A DNA stretch of 64,000 bases from Flavobacterium sp. CBA20B-1 (GCF_028473145.1 NZ_CP092370.1:806001-870000), one strand, 5' to 3'; positions 17,022 to 25,468 are shown, numbered from the stretch's first letter. Program-made: numbers and translations. The notes: a model not told the origin generated them from the letters alone.

Positions 17022-17447
17022 ATGAAATATACACCAAAAATATTTGTTACTTTTGATGTAGTTTTATGTCGAAAGATTGATAATCAGTATGAAATTTTAC
17101 TCATTCAACGATTAAATGAGCCTTTTCAAAATTATTGGGCGTTGCCAGGCGGCTTTGTAGATGAAAACGAAGAATTGGAAGTGGCAGCCAAAAGAGAATT
17201 GTTCGAAGAAACCGATATACAACTTTATCAAGTAAAACAAATAAAAGCTTATGGAAGCCCACAGCGTGACCCCAGAAGCCACACCATATCCATTGCTTTT
17301 TACGGAGAAATTGATAGCTTGGCGGTGGCAAAAGCAAAAGACGATGCTAAAAATGTAAAATGGTTTCCAATCCATGAACTGCCCGTTTTAGCATTTGATC
17401 ATGCAGAAATAATTCGCGATGCAGAGGAAAAGTTTTTAATTCGATAA
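17022..17447 (+). CDS. Nudix hydrolase
   Basis: 141 residues. A complete Nudix box, G-x5-E-x7-REL-x-EE-x-D-I, is present at about 42-65 (GGFVDENEELEVAAKRELFEE). The family cleaves nucleoside diphosphates linked to other groups using Mg2+. The N-terminus (KIFVTFDVVLCRKIDNQYEILLIQRLNEPFQNYWALPGG) resembles the ADP-ribose pyrophosphatase/NrtR-like subgroup, but no DNA-binding domain follows, so it is an enzyme rather than a regulator. Substrate is not readable. Confidence 0.85.
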   Translation: MKYTPKIFVTFDVVLCRKIDNQYEILLIQRLNEPFQNYWALPGGFVDENEELEVAAKRELFEETDIQLYQVKQIKAYGSPQRDPRSHTISIAFYGEIDSLAVAKAKDDAKNVKWFPIHELPVLAFDHAEIIRDAEEKFLIR

Positions 17448-17455
17448 ACGATTCT

Positions 17456-18019
17456 TTATAGATTGACATTTTGTTTAATGTATATTTCAGTTGCTCCTAA
17501 ACCGTATTTGCGGTAGTTGGCATCTTGAAAAGAAATTTCAGGATATCGACCAAACAAATACTCTAATTCGGTTTTCAAAACCCCCTCGCCCATTCCATGG
17601 ATAAAAACTATTTTGGGAATGCGGTTTGCAATAGCAAATTCTAATTGCCTACGAGCGGTATCAACTTGAATATTCAGAATATCGAAATTGGTTAAGTGTT
17701 TAAAACTTTTTACAAGCTTTTCAATATGCAAGTCGATCTCTAAAACAACTTCGTCTTTTTTTGTTTTTTTATCGGTATTAACTCTATGATGATTTTTAGT
17801 GATTTTTTGCATCTTGGCCGACTCAATAGCTCCGTAGCTTGACCCTTGTTTTATCAAAATATCATCAACAGCAGGAATTAGTTGATGCAAAAAGTACGAA
17901 AGTTCAAACCCATCATTTGTTAAAATAACGGCTTCGTTGTTATTTATTTGTACAACTTTCCCCTTAAAATTTTCATCTAAAACTTCTACAAAGCTTCCAA
18001 TTTCAATATTATGATTCAT
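17456..18019 (-). CDS. Smr domain protein
   Basis: 187 residues from the ATG at 18019. It combines an N-terminal SH3-like/KOW-type strand region (IEIGSFVEVLDENFKGKVVQINNNEAVIL) with a C-terminal Smr domain (EIDLHIEKL...LEFAIANRIPKIVFIHGMGEGVLKTELEYLF), whose DxH and HGxGxG motifs are visible. Smr domains act on nucleic acids (MutS2-type nuclease or RNA cleavage). This stand-alone form is common in Bacteroidota. The start overlaps the stop of the upstream small membrane protein by 11 nt, indicating translational coupling. Confidence 0.8.
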   Translation of the reverse strand: MNHNIEIGSFVEVLDENFKGKVVQINNNEAVILTNDGFELSYFLHQLIPAVDDILIKQGSSYGAIESAKMQKITKNHHRVNTDKKTKKDEVVLEIDLHIEKLVKSFKHLTNFDILNIQVDTARRQLEFAIANRIPKIVFIHGMGEGVLKTELEYLFGRYPEISFQDANYRKYGLGATEIYIKQNVNL

Positions 18020-18200
18020 GGTTTGTATCGTTGTTATCTTTATCAAAATTACTCGGTGTTTTGTTTAATAAATCTTTCATAACAAAGAAAAAAACAATAA
18101 TTGCAATTATTTGTACATATAAATTGGGTTTAGCAAGTGTTTGTTCCACCAGCGCCCAAATCATTAATGCAAATGCAACCACGTAAAGAATAATTTTCAT
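18009..18200 (-). CDS. Small membrane protein upstream of Smr
   Basis: 63 residues from the ATG at 18200; a longer frame exists but would run over the promoter and the divergent gene. Two hydrophobic helices (about 2-18 and 26-43) and a hydrophilic tail rich in N and D. No family recognised. A promoter element (TATCTTTG) sits 14 nt before the start, and the end overlaps the Smr gene. Confidence 0.65.
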   Translation of the reverse strand: MKIILYVVAFALMIWALVEQTLAKPNLYVQIIAIIVFFFVMKDLLNKTPSNFDKDNNDTNHES

Positions 18201-18214
18201 AGAAAAACTTTTTT

Positions 18215-18222
18215 CAAAGATA
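18215..18222 (-). promoter_or_regulatory. TAnnTTTG -7 element (small membrane protein/Smr)
   Basis: Reads TATCTTTG on the minus strand, 14 nt before the start at 18200. Confidence 0.5.
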
Positions 18223-18258
18223 AGAAATTTATACTTTCGAGAAAAAATCAGAAGCAAA

Positions 18259-18531
18259 ATGGAAGAATACATGTTGCCTTGCATGCACAAAAAACTTTTT
18301 GGCGTAGAATGTATGGGGTGCGGCACGCAAAGAGCTGCTTATATGGTTACTCAAGGTGATTTTGTTGGAGCTTTTAAAATGTATCCGGCTATTTACACTA
18401 CTGCTTTGTTATTTGCTTTTATCTTGTTGCATTTTATTGACAAGAAAAGAAAATACCATAAAATAATTATTTTTCTAGCGATACTCAACGCAATTATTAT
18501 GGTATTTGCTTATATTTACAAACGAATATAA
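18259..18531 (+). CDS. DUF2752 membrane protein
   Basis: 90 residues. The signature C-x(n)-G-x-EC-x-GCG-x-QRA (LPCMHKKLFGVECMGCGTQRA, 6-26) is the DUF2752 hallmark, followed by two hydrophobic helices (about 45-61 and 67-86). Family function is unknown. Divergent from the Smr pair and 21 nt before the CCC-motif gene on the same strand. In Bacteroidota DUF2752 and CCC-motif membrane proteins are often found side by side, as here. Confidence 0.8.
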   Translation: MEEYMLPCMHKKLFGVECMGCGTQRAAYMVTQGDFVGAFKMYPAIYTTALLFAFILLHFIDKKRKYHKIIIFLAILNAIIMVFAYIYKRI

Positions 18532-18552
18532 ATTTTAACTTTTAAAATAACT

Positions 18553-18960
18553 ATGGAAAATTATCAAAACCCAAGTGATCCACAAAATTATCAAAACCCT
18601 GGTTTTAACAATGGTAATACAAATTTTATACCTACAAAATTGCCAAATGCAACAGCCGTTTTAGTTTTAGGTATTTTATCTATCATTGGATGTTGTTTTT
18701 ATGGTATAGGTGTTGTTTTTGGAATTATTGCATTAGTTCTAGCAAGCAAGGATATGAAATTATATAAAAGCAATCCAAATGCTTACACGAACTATTCAAC
18801 GTTAAATACGGGTAGAATTTTAGCAATTATTGGAATTGTATTATTTGTGGTTTCAATTATAATTTTTGTGGCAATGGGATCTATTGTTGGTTGGGATGCT
18901 TTATTTAATGAAGAATTAGCAAAACAACGCATGGAAGAATGGATGCAACAAAATCAGTAA
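18553..18960 (+). CDS. CCC-motif/DUF4190-like membrane protein
   Basis: 135 residues. N-terminal 30 residues are rich in N, P, Q and Y (ENYQNPSDPQNYQNPG), then two hydrophobic helices (about 34-58 and 80-103) with the GCC motif in SIIGCCFYGIGVVFGIIALVLA. This layout fits the CCC-motif membrane proteins of Bacteroidota. Function unknown. It ends an operon with DUF2752 and is closed by a very stable terminator at 19029-19060. Confidence 0.7.
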   Translation: MENYQNPSDPQNYQNPGFNNGNTNFIPTKLPNATAVLVLGILSIIGCCFYGIGVVFGIIALVLASKDMKLYKSNPNAYTNYSTLNTGRILAIIGIVLFVVSIIIFVAMGSIVGWDALFNEELAKQRMEEWMQQNQ

Positions 18961-19028
18961 TCAGTAAATAATAGAAAATAATGATTAGTCCTAAATAATC
19001 GATACAGATTATTAGACAAAAATAAAAT

Positions 19029-19060
19029 AAACACTTGCAAAAACGTTTTTGCAAGTGTTT
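19029..19060 (+). terminator. Intrinsic terminator
   Basis: A perfect 15-bp stem, AAACACTTGCAAAAA (19029-19043) against TTTTTGCAAGTGTTT (19046-19060), loop CG, followed by more T. Confidence 0.9.
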
Positions 19061-19089
19061 TTAGTTTTATTGGTTTTCATTTTCAATTT

Positions 19090-19203
19090 ATTTTTTGATG
19101 CATTTGATTTAGGTGTGGCTTGGTTTTGCTTGTTATAACGACGCTTAATCTTTCTATAATAAACCTGTCTATCTATCCCGAACCATATTACTTTCGTATT
19201 TGG
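19090..19203 (-). pseudogene. IS3-family transposase fragment (relic)
   Basis: On the minus strand an open stretch reads IWFGIDRQVYYRKIKRRYNKQ. The pattern FGI-x-RQ-x-YYR-x-IK is typical of the first helices of IS3-type OrfB transposases in Bacteroidota. A stop lies just upstream, no start codon fits, and the sequence turns into unrelated lysine- and asparagine-rich codons after about 25 residues. It is therefore at most a small remnant; chance resemblance is possible. Confidence 0.35.
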
Positions 19204-19365
19204 TTAATTGTAGATTTTCATTGCTCTATTGTTTGAACAATTTTAAGCTTTAAAGGCATCGAGCAGTTTTTCTGAGTTTGCTTAACATAGCGATTTTCCT
19301 GAAGGTTTTACATAAAGATAAAGTTTATGTATCGCAATTTCAAGAAAAGACAAACTATAAATAAA

Positions 19366-19399
19366 AAGCCGCCTCATTAATTTGGTATTGAGACGGCTT
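19366..19399 (-). terminator. Intrinsic terminator of rocD
   Basis: AAGCCGCCTCA (19366-19376) pairs with TGAGACGGCTT (19389-19399), one mismatched or wobble pair; on the minus strand TTTTTAT follows. Confidence 0.8.
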
Positions 19400-19403
19400 G
19401 TAT

Positions 19404-20639
19404 TTATCTTTCAAACTCTTTCAACGTTTCTGTGATAATTCTAACGCAATCAAGCAATTGCTCTTCGTTCATGACCAATGGTGGTGCAAAACGGATAATG
19501 TTTCCATGGGTTGGTTTTGCAAGCAAGCCATTATCGCGCAAGCGCAAACAAATATTCCAAGCGGTGTCGCTGTCTTCACTGTCGTTAATTAAAATAGCAT
19601 TCAGTAAACCTTTTCCACGTACCAACGAACAAATGTTTGATGTTTGAATATAATCGTTTAGTTTTTCACGGAATAAATTCCCTAACGCTTCTGCATTTTC
19701 TGCTAATTTTTCCTCTTTCACAATATCCAAAGCAGCCATTGCAACAGCTGCTGCCATTGGGTTTCCGCCGAAGGTAGATCCATGCTGACCTGGTTTAATC
19801 ACGTTCATTACTTCATCATTAGCCAAAACAGCCGAAACCGGATACATTCCCCCAGACAATGCTTTTCCTAAGATCAACACATCGGGCTTAATGTTTTCAT
19901 GGTCAACCGCTAACATTTTTCCTGTACGTGCAATTCCTGTTTGCACTTCGTCTGCAATAAACAATACATTATTCTGCTTACATAATTCAAATGCTGCAGA
20001 TAAATATCCGTTATCCGGAACATAAACTCCAGCTTCGCCTTGAATAGGTTCTACTAAAAATCCTGCTACGTTTTTATTGGTGATTACTTCTTTTAACGCA
20101 TTGATATCGTTATATGGAATACGCACAAAACCTTCGGTATAAGGACCATAGTTTTTACGGGCGTTGTGATCGTTTGAAAAAGAAATAATGGTAGTTGTGC
20201 GTCCGTGGAAATTGTTTTCACATACAATAATCACCGCTTCTTCTTCTTGTATATTTTTTACTTCGTAAGCCCATTTGCGGGTCAACTTAATTGCTGTTTC
20301 CACAGCCTCAGCACCCGAATTCATTGGTAATACTTTATCAAAACCAAACAACTTGGTGATTTTTTCTTCGTAAACGCCTAATTTATCGTTGTAAAAAGCA
20401 CGTGAAGTAAGTGTAAGTTGTTGCGCTTGTTTTGTAATTGCTTCCACCAATTTTGGATGGCAATGCCCTTGGTTTACTGCCGAATATGCCGACAAAAAAT
20501 CGTAGTATTTTTTTCCTTCTACATCCCAAACATAAACACCTTCACCTTTTGTAAGTACTACCGGAAGCGGATGGTAATTATGCGCTCCGTATTTTTCTTC
20601 TAATGCAATTGCATCGTTACTTGTTAATAAACTATTCAT
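19404..20639 (-). CDS. rocD: Ornithine-oxo-acid aminotransferase
   Basis: 411 residues from the ATG at 20639 ([28 protein letters not shown]), chosen because this start matches the family N-terminus. PLP class-III aminotransferase converting ornithine and 2-oxoglutarate to glutamate semialdehyde, linking arginine breakdown to proline. Motifs: [51 protein letters not shown] and the PLP lysine in [17 protein letters not shown], then [11 protein letters not shown]. No neighbours from the pathway are present. It has its own terminator. Confidence 0.93.
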   Translation of the reverse strand: MNSLLTSNDAIALEEKYGAHNYHPLPVVLTKGEGVYVWDVEGKKYYDFLSAYSAVNQGHCHPKLVEAITKQAQQLTLTSRAFYNDKLGVYEEKITKLFGFDKVLPMNSGAEAVETAIKLTRKWAYEVKNIQEEEAVIIVCENNFHGRTTTIISFSNDHNARKNYGPYTEGFVRIPYNDINALKEVITNKNVAGFLVEPIQGEAGVYVPDNGYLSAAFELCKQNNVLFIADEVQTGIARTGKMLAVDHENIKPDVLILGKALSGGMYPVSAVLANDEVMNVIKPGQHGSTFGGNPMAAAVAMAALDIVKEEKLAENAEALGNLFREKLNDYIQTSNICSLVRGKGLLNAILINDSEDSDTAWNICLRLRDNGLLAKPTHGNIIRFAPPLVMNEEQLLDCVRIITETLKEFER

Positions 20640-20956
20640 TATTATTAGTTTATAAATTTTAAAATAAGCCATTCCTTCTTAACGGAGAGAAATCATCCAA
20701 AGGTGCAAGTTAGTGAAAACAAAATCTTTCTAAAAATTTTAGTGGTTAATTTTATCACACCCATAAGAAAGTGGGATAAAAAAAAGTGACTGAGTTGCTA
20801 TTTTAGAAATTTTTTGGTGGGATATTTTGCACTATTTTAATTTGACAACCAATATAACCTAAAATTGTATCTTAATCGTAAATTATTGTTGTCTGCGTTG
20901 AAGTATTTCTACTTCTCTTTAATTATTTAAAGTGTTTTTAAACAAATGAGGGTAAC
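20640..20956. other. Intergenic region between rocD and NTPase relic
   Basis: About 317 nt upstream of rocD with no ORF of note. It must hold the rocD promoter, but no exact TAnnTTTG was identified. A short hairpin GAAGTA-TTTC-TACTTC-type repeat lies near 20905-20920 and an imperfect TTTTATC/GATAAAA repeat near 20750-20782. Confidence 0.4.
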
Positions 20957-21378
20957 TTAGTCTTTCTCTGAATATTTATTCAGTAATATATTTAAATCAC
21001 TTATAAAATCCTGTATATCTGGGGTATTTCGTAAAGACTGTCGAATATTAGACAAACTTTGTTATAAGATGTCCAGTTCTTGTTAGTAATTAAATCTTCT
21101 AATTGATGTTTACTTCTGTAATTTTTTAAATTAATAAATAAAGGATATTGAGTATCACCTTTATGTAATTCAAGAAGTTGTTGCATAAGAATGATTAATT
21201 CAGTAGATTTACCTATACCAGGATTTCCTAACAAAACAATTTTATTATGATCTATCAGAGCTTCTGATAGAGTTACTCTTTTTATATCTGAGAAAAAATC
21301 AAGGGTAGAGGATTTTTCTTTATTTCTAATATATCTTGGCTCATTAAACCATGCGAAAGTAATAATTGTGTTTAGTGT
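20957..21378 (-). pseudogene. NACHT-like STAND NTPase fragment, frameshifted
   Basis: The minus strand is open from 21378 without a usable ATG and reads a domain start with FAWFNEPRYIRNK, then a Walker A, LLGNPGIGKSTEL (about 21230-21195), FINLKNYR and a Walker-B-like VCLIFDSLYEIP. At a CCCC run (21021-21024) the frame breaks to a stop at 21001; the neighbouring frame continues sensibly as PDIQDFISDLNILLNKYSEKD until a stop at 20957. A one- or two-base change in the C-run explains this. NACHT NTPases occur in anti-phage proteins; this copy lacks its effector and sensor parts. A functional 77-aa peptide starting at the TTG at 21234 is possible but unlikely. Confidence 0.6.
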
Positions 21379-21605
21379 TTATATTTTCTAAAAATATAAA
21401 AATAATTCAAATATGTTAAAATTCATTTAATCAAACTATCAACTTTTTTAGTCAATAACTTTAAAAATATCAAACAATTAAATTTGTTATCTTTAACAAT
21501 GGTTTTAAAGTAACGAATGGGACAGATTATAATATTAAAAACTTCCGAATTATTGTATTAAAGGTGTCCCTCTGTAACGTATTATTAAACTAAACAAATT
21601 AAATT
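21379..21605. other. AT-rich region upstream of the 32-aa ORF
   Basis: About 227 nt with no recognisable gene. TAAATTTG at 21479-21486 on the plus strand fits the -7 consensus and could drive the small ORF at 21606 through a ~115-nt leader. A 14-codon ORF (MGQIIILKTSELLY, from about 21517) lies in that leader. Confidence 0.35.
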
Positions 21606-21704
21606 ATGTATTTAAACTGTCCGCTTTTTGCTGACGATTTATATTACAATAAGTACGAACTACAAACAAGAAAAAACATCAAAAGAGAGATGGAGAAATT
21701 ATAA
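21606..21704 (+). CDS. Small 32-residue protein of unknown function
   Basis: ATG to TAA frame of 32 codons beginning MYLNCPLFADDLYYNKYELQ and ending in a basic helix (TRKNIKREMEKL). It is preceded by a candidate TAAATTTG promoter element and followed 12 nt later by a perfect 13-bp terminator, the context of an independent small gene. No family recognised. It could also be a leftover of a larger element beside the NACHT relic. Confidence 0.4.
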   Translation: MYLNCPLFADDLYYNKYELQTRKNIKREMEKL

Positions 21705-21716
21705 TAACTGATAAAC

Positions 21717-21749
21717 AATCAAGGCTTACCAAAAAAGTAAGCCTTGATT
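21717..21749 (+). terminator. Intrinsic terminator
   Basis: AATCAAGGCTTAC (21717-21729) and GTAAGCCTTGATT (21737-21749), perfect 13-bp stem with 7-nt loop, followed by TTATTT. It may serve both the small ORF and sppA in the opposite direction. Confidence 0.85.
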
Positions 21750-21795
21750 TTATTTGCGATATATCCTAAGATGATATCAGGGAGTAAACAATAAA

Positions 21796-23571
21796 TTATT
21801 TAATATTCAAATGATAAGGCATCATTGCTTGTACGCCTTGTGATTGTTTTAAATAGTTCATTCGTTGTAATAATTCGTAATTTTCTATACCTATTTCTTT
21901 TTTAATAGCATCTTGTCCTGCTGTTGAAACAGACATTCCTAAAAATTTACGGAACAAATCGGCTAATTCAATTTCATATTCTGGATAAAGTTTTACTTTG
22001 TAATCATCGGTTTTTACCAATTTGGCTGCATAGGCTATGGCATCATCTAAGCTTCCTAATTCATCAACTAAGCCTAATTCTTTTGCCATGGTTCCTGTCC
22101 AAACACGTCCTTGTGCCATTTCATCTACTTTTGCTTTATCAATGCCTCTACCAGCAGCTACACGCGAAATAAAAGTATCATAAATAATTTCTATACTTTC
22201 GGTAAGTGTTTGGCGGTATTTTGGCGACATTTCTTCAAAAACACTGTATCCATCTGCATTTTCGTGTGTTTTTACCGTTTCTGCATTCACCCCAAATTTA
22301 TCGGCTACTTTCTTGAAATTCGGAACCATTCCAAAAACACCTATTGAACCGGTAATTGTTCCGGGTTCTGCAAATATTCTGTTGGCATTACATGCAATAT
22401 AATATCCGCCCGAAGCAGCAACATCGCCCATAGAAACAACTACGGGTTTCACTTTTTTGGTTAATTCAATTTCTCTCCAAATAATATCAGATGTCAATGC
22501 ACTTCCGCCTGGCGAATTTACACGCAACACTACCGCTTTGATTTTGTCATTGGTTCGTGCTTCTTTCAATGCTCGGTTTATGGACTTTTCTCCAATGGTG
22601 TTCACGCTTCCCTCTCCTCCTTGAATTTCACCTTGCGCAAAAATTACTGCAATTTGATCTTTAGCCGATATTTTAGTAATGCTTAAATGTGTATCTTTTA
22701 TGTAATCTAAAATGTCTATTTCATTGATTTCCTCATCTATCTTAACACCTAAAGCTTTTTTAATGCCGTTATGGTATTGATCTAAATAAGCAATTTTATC
22801 GATTAATTTATTTTCTAATGCCAAATTAGCATTGCGTGCATTCAAATTAGTAGCAACATTATTGAGTGTTTCTACCGAAATTTTTCTATTCTTAGAAATG
22901 TCTCCAACATACGATTCCCAAATCGAATTTAAAAGAACGGTTAACTGCTCCCTGTTTTCATTGCTCATGGTTTGCTGTAAAAAAGGTTCCACGGCACTTT
23001 TGTATTTTCCATGGCGAATTACTTCCATGTGGATTCCGGTTTTTTCTTGTAAATCTTTCATATACAAGACTTCCGATGCCAAACCTTTAAAATCAATACT
23101 TCCCATTGGGTTCATATAAACGGTGTCTGCTACCGAAGCCAAATAGTATTCTCCTTGCGAATAATAATCGGCATAAGCCACCACAAATTTGCCCGTTTTC
23201 TTGAAAGCTTCCAATTGTTCCATAATAGCTTTTCGCTGGGTAACACCTAAACTGCTGCTGTTATTTTCAATAGAAATTCCTTTGATTTTATCATCGTTTT
23301 TAGCATATTCAATCGCCTGTAACACATTGATTAATCCATCGTTATTGGTTTCTCGGAAATCAAATTCTTCAATATAGACACTGCCTCCGTAATCATTGGT
23401 AACATCGGCTAAATCTAACTTTATCACCGAATTATTTTTGGTTGATTTTGACGAAGAAGACGAACCACCTGCCGATGCAACCACACCTACAATCAACAGC
23501 AAAAAGAAAGACATCATGCAAAACAAGATGATACCTACGAATGTTGCTAATACATTTTTTAAAAAATTCAT
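21796..23571 (-). CDS. sppA: Signal peptide peptidase SppA, long (67K) form
   Basis: 591 residues, membrane anchored by one helix (about 3-28), degrading cleaved signal peptides from the periplasmic face. The tandem S49 peptidase architecture is complete. The general-base lysine lies in RHGKYKSAVEPFLQQTMS and the nucleophile serine in SMGDVAASGGYYIAC; VLRVNSPGGSALTSDIIWREI is also conserved. Size agrees with the E. coli long form. Single gene, divergent from folK. Confidence 0.93.
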   Translation of the reverse strand: MNFLKNVLATFVGIILFCMMSFFLLLIVGVVASAGGSSSSSKSTKNNSVIKLDLADVTNDYGGSVYIEEFDFRETNNDGLINVLQAIEYAKNDDKIKGISIENNSSSLGVTQRKAIMEQLEAFKKTGKFVVAYADYYSQGEYYLASVADTVYMNPMGSIDFKGLASEVLYMKDLQEKTGIHMEVIRHGKYKSAVEPFLQQTMSNENREQLTVLLNSIWESYVGDISKNRKISVETLNNVATNLNARNANLALENKLIDKIAYLDQYHNGIKKALGVKIDEEINEIDILDYIKDTHLSITKISAKDQIAVIFAQGEIQGGEGSVNTIGEKSINRALKEARTNDKIKAVVLRVNSPGGSALTSDIIWREIELTKKVKPVVVSMGDVAASGGYYIACNANRIFAEPGTITGSIGVFGMVPNFKKVADKFGVNAETVKTHENADGYSVFEEMSPKYRQTLTESIEIIYDTFISRVAAGRGIDKAKVDEMAQGRVWTGTMAKELGLVDELGSLDDAIAYAAKLVKTDDYKVKLYPEYEIELADLFRKFLGMSVSTAGQDAIKKEIGIENYELLQRMNYLKQSQGVQAMMPYHLNIK

Positions 23572-23667
23572 TGTTGTAAATTTAATCTTTCTGTATTAGT
23601 AGTATAATTGTATAAAATGTTACAAAAATTGGATTCTTTTTTTAGGGGAACGAAATGAAACAATTAT

Positions 23668-23675
23668 TATTTTTG
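23668..23675 (+). promoter_or_regulatory. TAnnTTTG -7 element four bases from the folK start
   Basis: TATTTTTG, then CAAT, then the ATG at 23680, the same arrangement as at 9531. Confidence 0.5.
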
Positions 23676-23679
23676 CAAT

Positions 23680-24828
23680 ATGCACACATATCATAAAGTT
23701 ATTCTAGCATTAGGAAGTAATTTGGGCGATAAAAAAAGCCATTTAGAAGATGCTATTCGCCTTATTCACAACCATATAGGGATTGTTACACAAACCTCGG
23801 CAGTTTATGAAACGCCTGCATGGGGTTTTAATAGCTTTCCGTTTTATAATATGTGTGTGCTTGTGCATACAACTTTAGTAGCCGAAGAATTGTTGGCTGC
23901 CTTACAACAAATTGAAAGAAAATTGGGCAGAACTGTTAAAACAAGTGCAAATTACGAAGCCCGAACGGTGGATATAGACATTATTTATTTTAACAATGAA
24001 GTTTTAAAAAATCCCAATTTACAGATTCCGCACAATGAAATGCAAAATCGGCAGTTTGTTTTGGTGCCTTTAAATGATTTGGTTTTCGATTGGAAACATC
24101 CTGTCTTAGATAAAACAACCCAAGAATTATTGATGGAATGTGCTGATGCATCGGAAATAAAAAAAGTAGATTACATAAAATTACCTATTGAGGATTTTGC
24201 TTTTGAAACAATTCATTTTTTAGCAATTGAAGGAAATATTGGTGCGGGAAAAACAACACTAGCAGAAAAAATAGCGCAAGATTTTAATGGAAAAATGCTT
24301 TTAGAGCGTTTTGTTGAAAATCCGTTTTTACCTAAGTTTTATAACGATTCTAAGCGATACGCTTTTGCGTTAGAAACATCTTTTTTGGTTGACAGAACTG
24401 CGCAATTAAAAGAACAATTACACCTTTATAAAGCTGAAAACAATTTATTGATTGCTGATTATTACATTTATAAGTCGCTGATTTTTGCAGAGGTAACGCT
24501 TGATACAGATGAATTTTTTTTATATAAAACCATTTTCGATGCCATGACTAATCAAGTCAAAACACCCGATTTGTATATTTATTTGCATCAAAGCAACGAA
24601 AATTTATTGCAAAACATTCAAAAAAGAGGCCGATCTTACGAAAAAGACATTCAAGCGAATTATTTAGAACGCATCACCCAAGGCTATCGCGCATTTATAA
24701 AAACATTGCCCAAAGAAAATGTGTTGATAATTGATGTTACCAACAAAGATTTTGTAAACAATCACGAAGATTATTTATATATTTTAGAAAAAATAAATGA
24801 AAAATTGCGAAATAAAGCTATGAATTAG
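23680..24828 (+). CDS. folK: HPPK-deoxynucleoside kinase fusion
   Basis: 382 residues with two enzymes. Residues 1-~140 are 2-amino-4-hydroxy-6-hydroxymethyldihydropteridine diphosphokinase (LALGSNLGDKKSHLEDAI, YETPAWGF, DIDIIYFN, PHNEMQNRQFVLVPL), the folate step before dihydropteroate synthase. Residues ~178-382 are a deoxynucleoside kinase with P-loop GNIGAGKT (185-192), ERFVENPFLPKFY, the DRS-like DYYIYKSLIFAE and the arginine-rich lid RGRSYEKDI. This fusion is known in Flavobacteriia. The joined product would take part in both folate and deoxynucleotide salvage. The end overlaps the convergent trmH-like gene by 11 nt. Confidence 0.93.
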   Translation: MHTYHKVILALGSNLGDKKSHLEDAIRLIHNHIGIVTQTSAVYETPAWGFNSFPFYNMCVLVHTTLVAEELLAALQQIERKLGRTVKTSANYEARTVDIDIIYFNNEVLKNPNLQIPHNEMQNRQFVLVPLNDLVFDWKHPVLDKTTQELLMECADASEIKKVDYIKLPIEDFAFETIHFLAIEGNIGAGKTTLAEKIAQDFNGKMLLERFVENPFLPKFYNDSKRYAFALETSFLVDRTAQLKEQLHLYKAENNLLIADYYIYKSLIFAEVTLDTDEFFLYKTIFDAMTNQVKTPDLYIYLHQSNENLLQNIQKRGRSYEKDIQANYLERITQGYRAFIKTLPKENVLIIDVTNKDFVNNHEDYLYILEKINEKLRNKAMN

Positions 24829-25354
24829 CTTGCATTTTCTGAAAAACATCCCATATCACAATACCCCCGCTTACAGATACATTTAAAGAATGTTTAGTAC
24901 CAAATTGCGGAATTTCAACCACATAATCGCTTTGGTTGATAACTTCTTGATGCACACCTTTCACTTCGTTACCAAAAAACAAGGCATATTTTGTTTGCTT
25001 TTCTGGCTGGAAATCGTGCAACATAACCGAACCTTCAACTTGTTCTAAAGAAACAATTCGCACATTTTCTGCTTTCAATCGTTGCACCAATTCAACCACG
25101 TTTTTTTCATGTGCCCATTCCACGGTTTCGGTAGCTCCTAAAGCTGTTTTATGAATTTCCTTGTTGGGCGGTGTTGCGGTAATTCCACACAAATAAATTT
25201 TTTCAATTAAAAAAGCATCGCAGGTTCTAAAAAACGAGCCAATATTGTGTAAACTTCTAATATCATCAAGCACCACAATTATAGGCGTTTTTGTTGCTAG
25301 TTTAAATTCATCTGTGTTTTTTCGGTTCAATTCGTCTAAAATCAGTTTTTTCAT
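24818..25354 (-). CDS. TrmH/SpoU family RNA 2'-O-methyltransferase
   Basis: 178 residues from the ATG at 25354. SPOUT methylase with motif 1 LDDIRSLHNIGSFFRTCDAF, motif 2 ALFFGNEVKGVHQEVI and motif 3 IPQFGTKHSLNVSVSGGIVIWDVF, which form the SAM-binding knot. It methylates ribose in tRNA or rRNA; the target (for example tRNA position 18) cannot be fixed from the sequence. The stop lies inside the end of the convergent folK fusion. A TATCTTTG promoter element precedes it by 17 nt. Confidence 0.9.
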   Translation of the reverse strand: MKKLILDELNRKNTDEFKLATKTPIIVVLDDIRSLHNIGSFFRTCDAFLIEKIYLCGITATPPNKEIHKTALGATETVEWAHEKNVVELVQRLKAENVRIVSLEQVEGSVMLHDFQPEKQTKYALFFGNEVKGVHQEVINQSDYVVEIPQFGTKHSLNVSVSGGIVIWDVFQKMQANS

Positions 25355-25371
25355 GCTTCTTTTTAAAAATC

Positions 25372-25379
25372 CAAAGATA
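25372..25379 (-). promoter_or_regulatory. TAnnTTTG -7 element (trmH-like)
   Basis: Reads TATCTTTG on the minus strand, 17 nt before the start. Confidence 0.5.
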
Positions 25380-25440
25380 CCCAATTTACAAGTTTTAAAA
25401 AAAATCCTTTAGAATATTTTCATATAAATACCACAGCGAA

Positions 25441-25448
25441 TAAATTTG
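25441..25448 (+). promoter_or_regulatory. TAnnTTTG -7 element (FUSC-like gene)
   Basis: TAAATTTG, 20 nt before the TTG start at 25469. Confidence 0.45.
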
Positions 25449-25468
25449 CAACACAAAAGAAAAAAAAG

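Larger units (their letters stand above)
18961..19403. other. Gene-poor interval with terminators and an IS3 relic
   Basis: 443 nt without an intact gene. It contains the terminator of the upstream operon (19029-19060), a minus-strand stretch resembling the start of an IS3-family transposase (about 19090-19203) and the terminator of rocD (19366-19399). Nothing is recognised in 19210-19360. Confidence 0.6.

Noticed and set aside
21234..21378. Upstream ATG for the NACHT-like frame at the sequence GCATGG.
   Set aside because: That ATG is in another frame and meets a stop after two codons, so it cannot start the NTPase.
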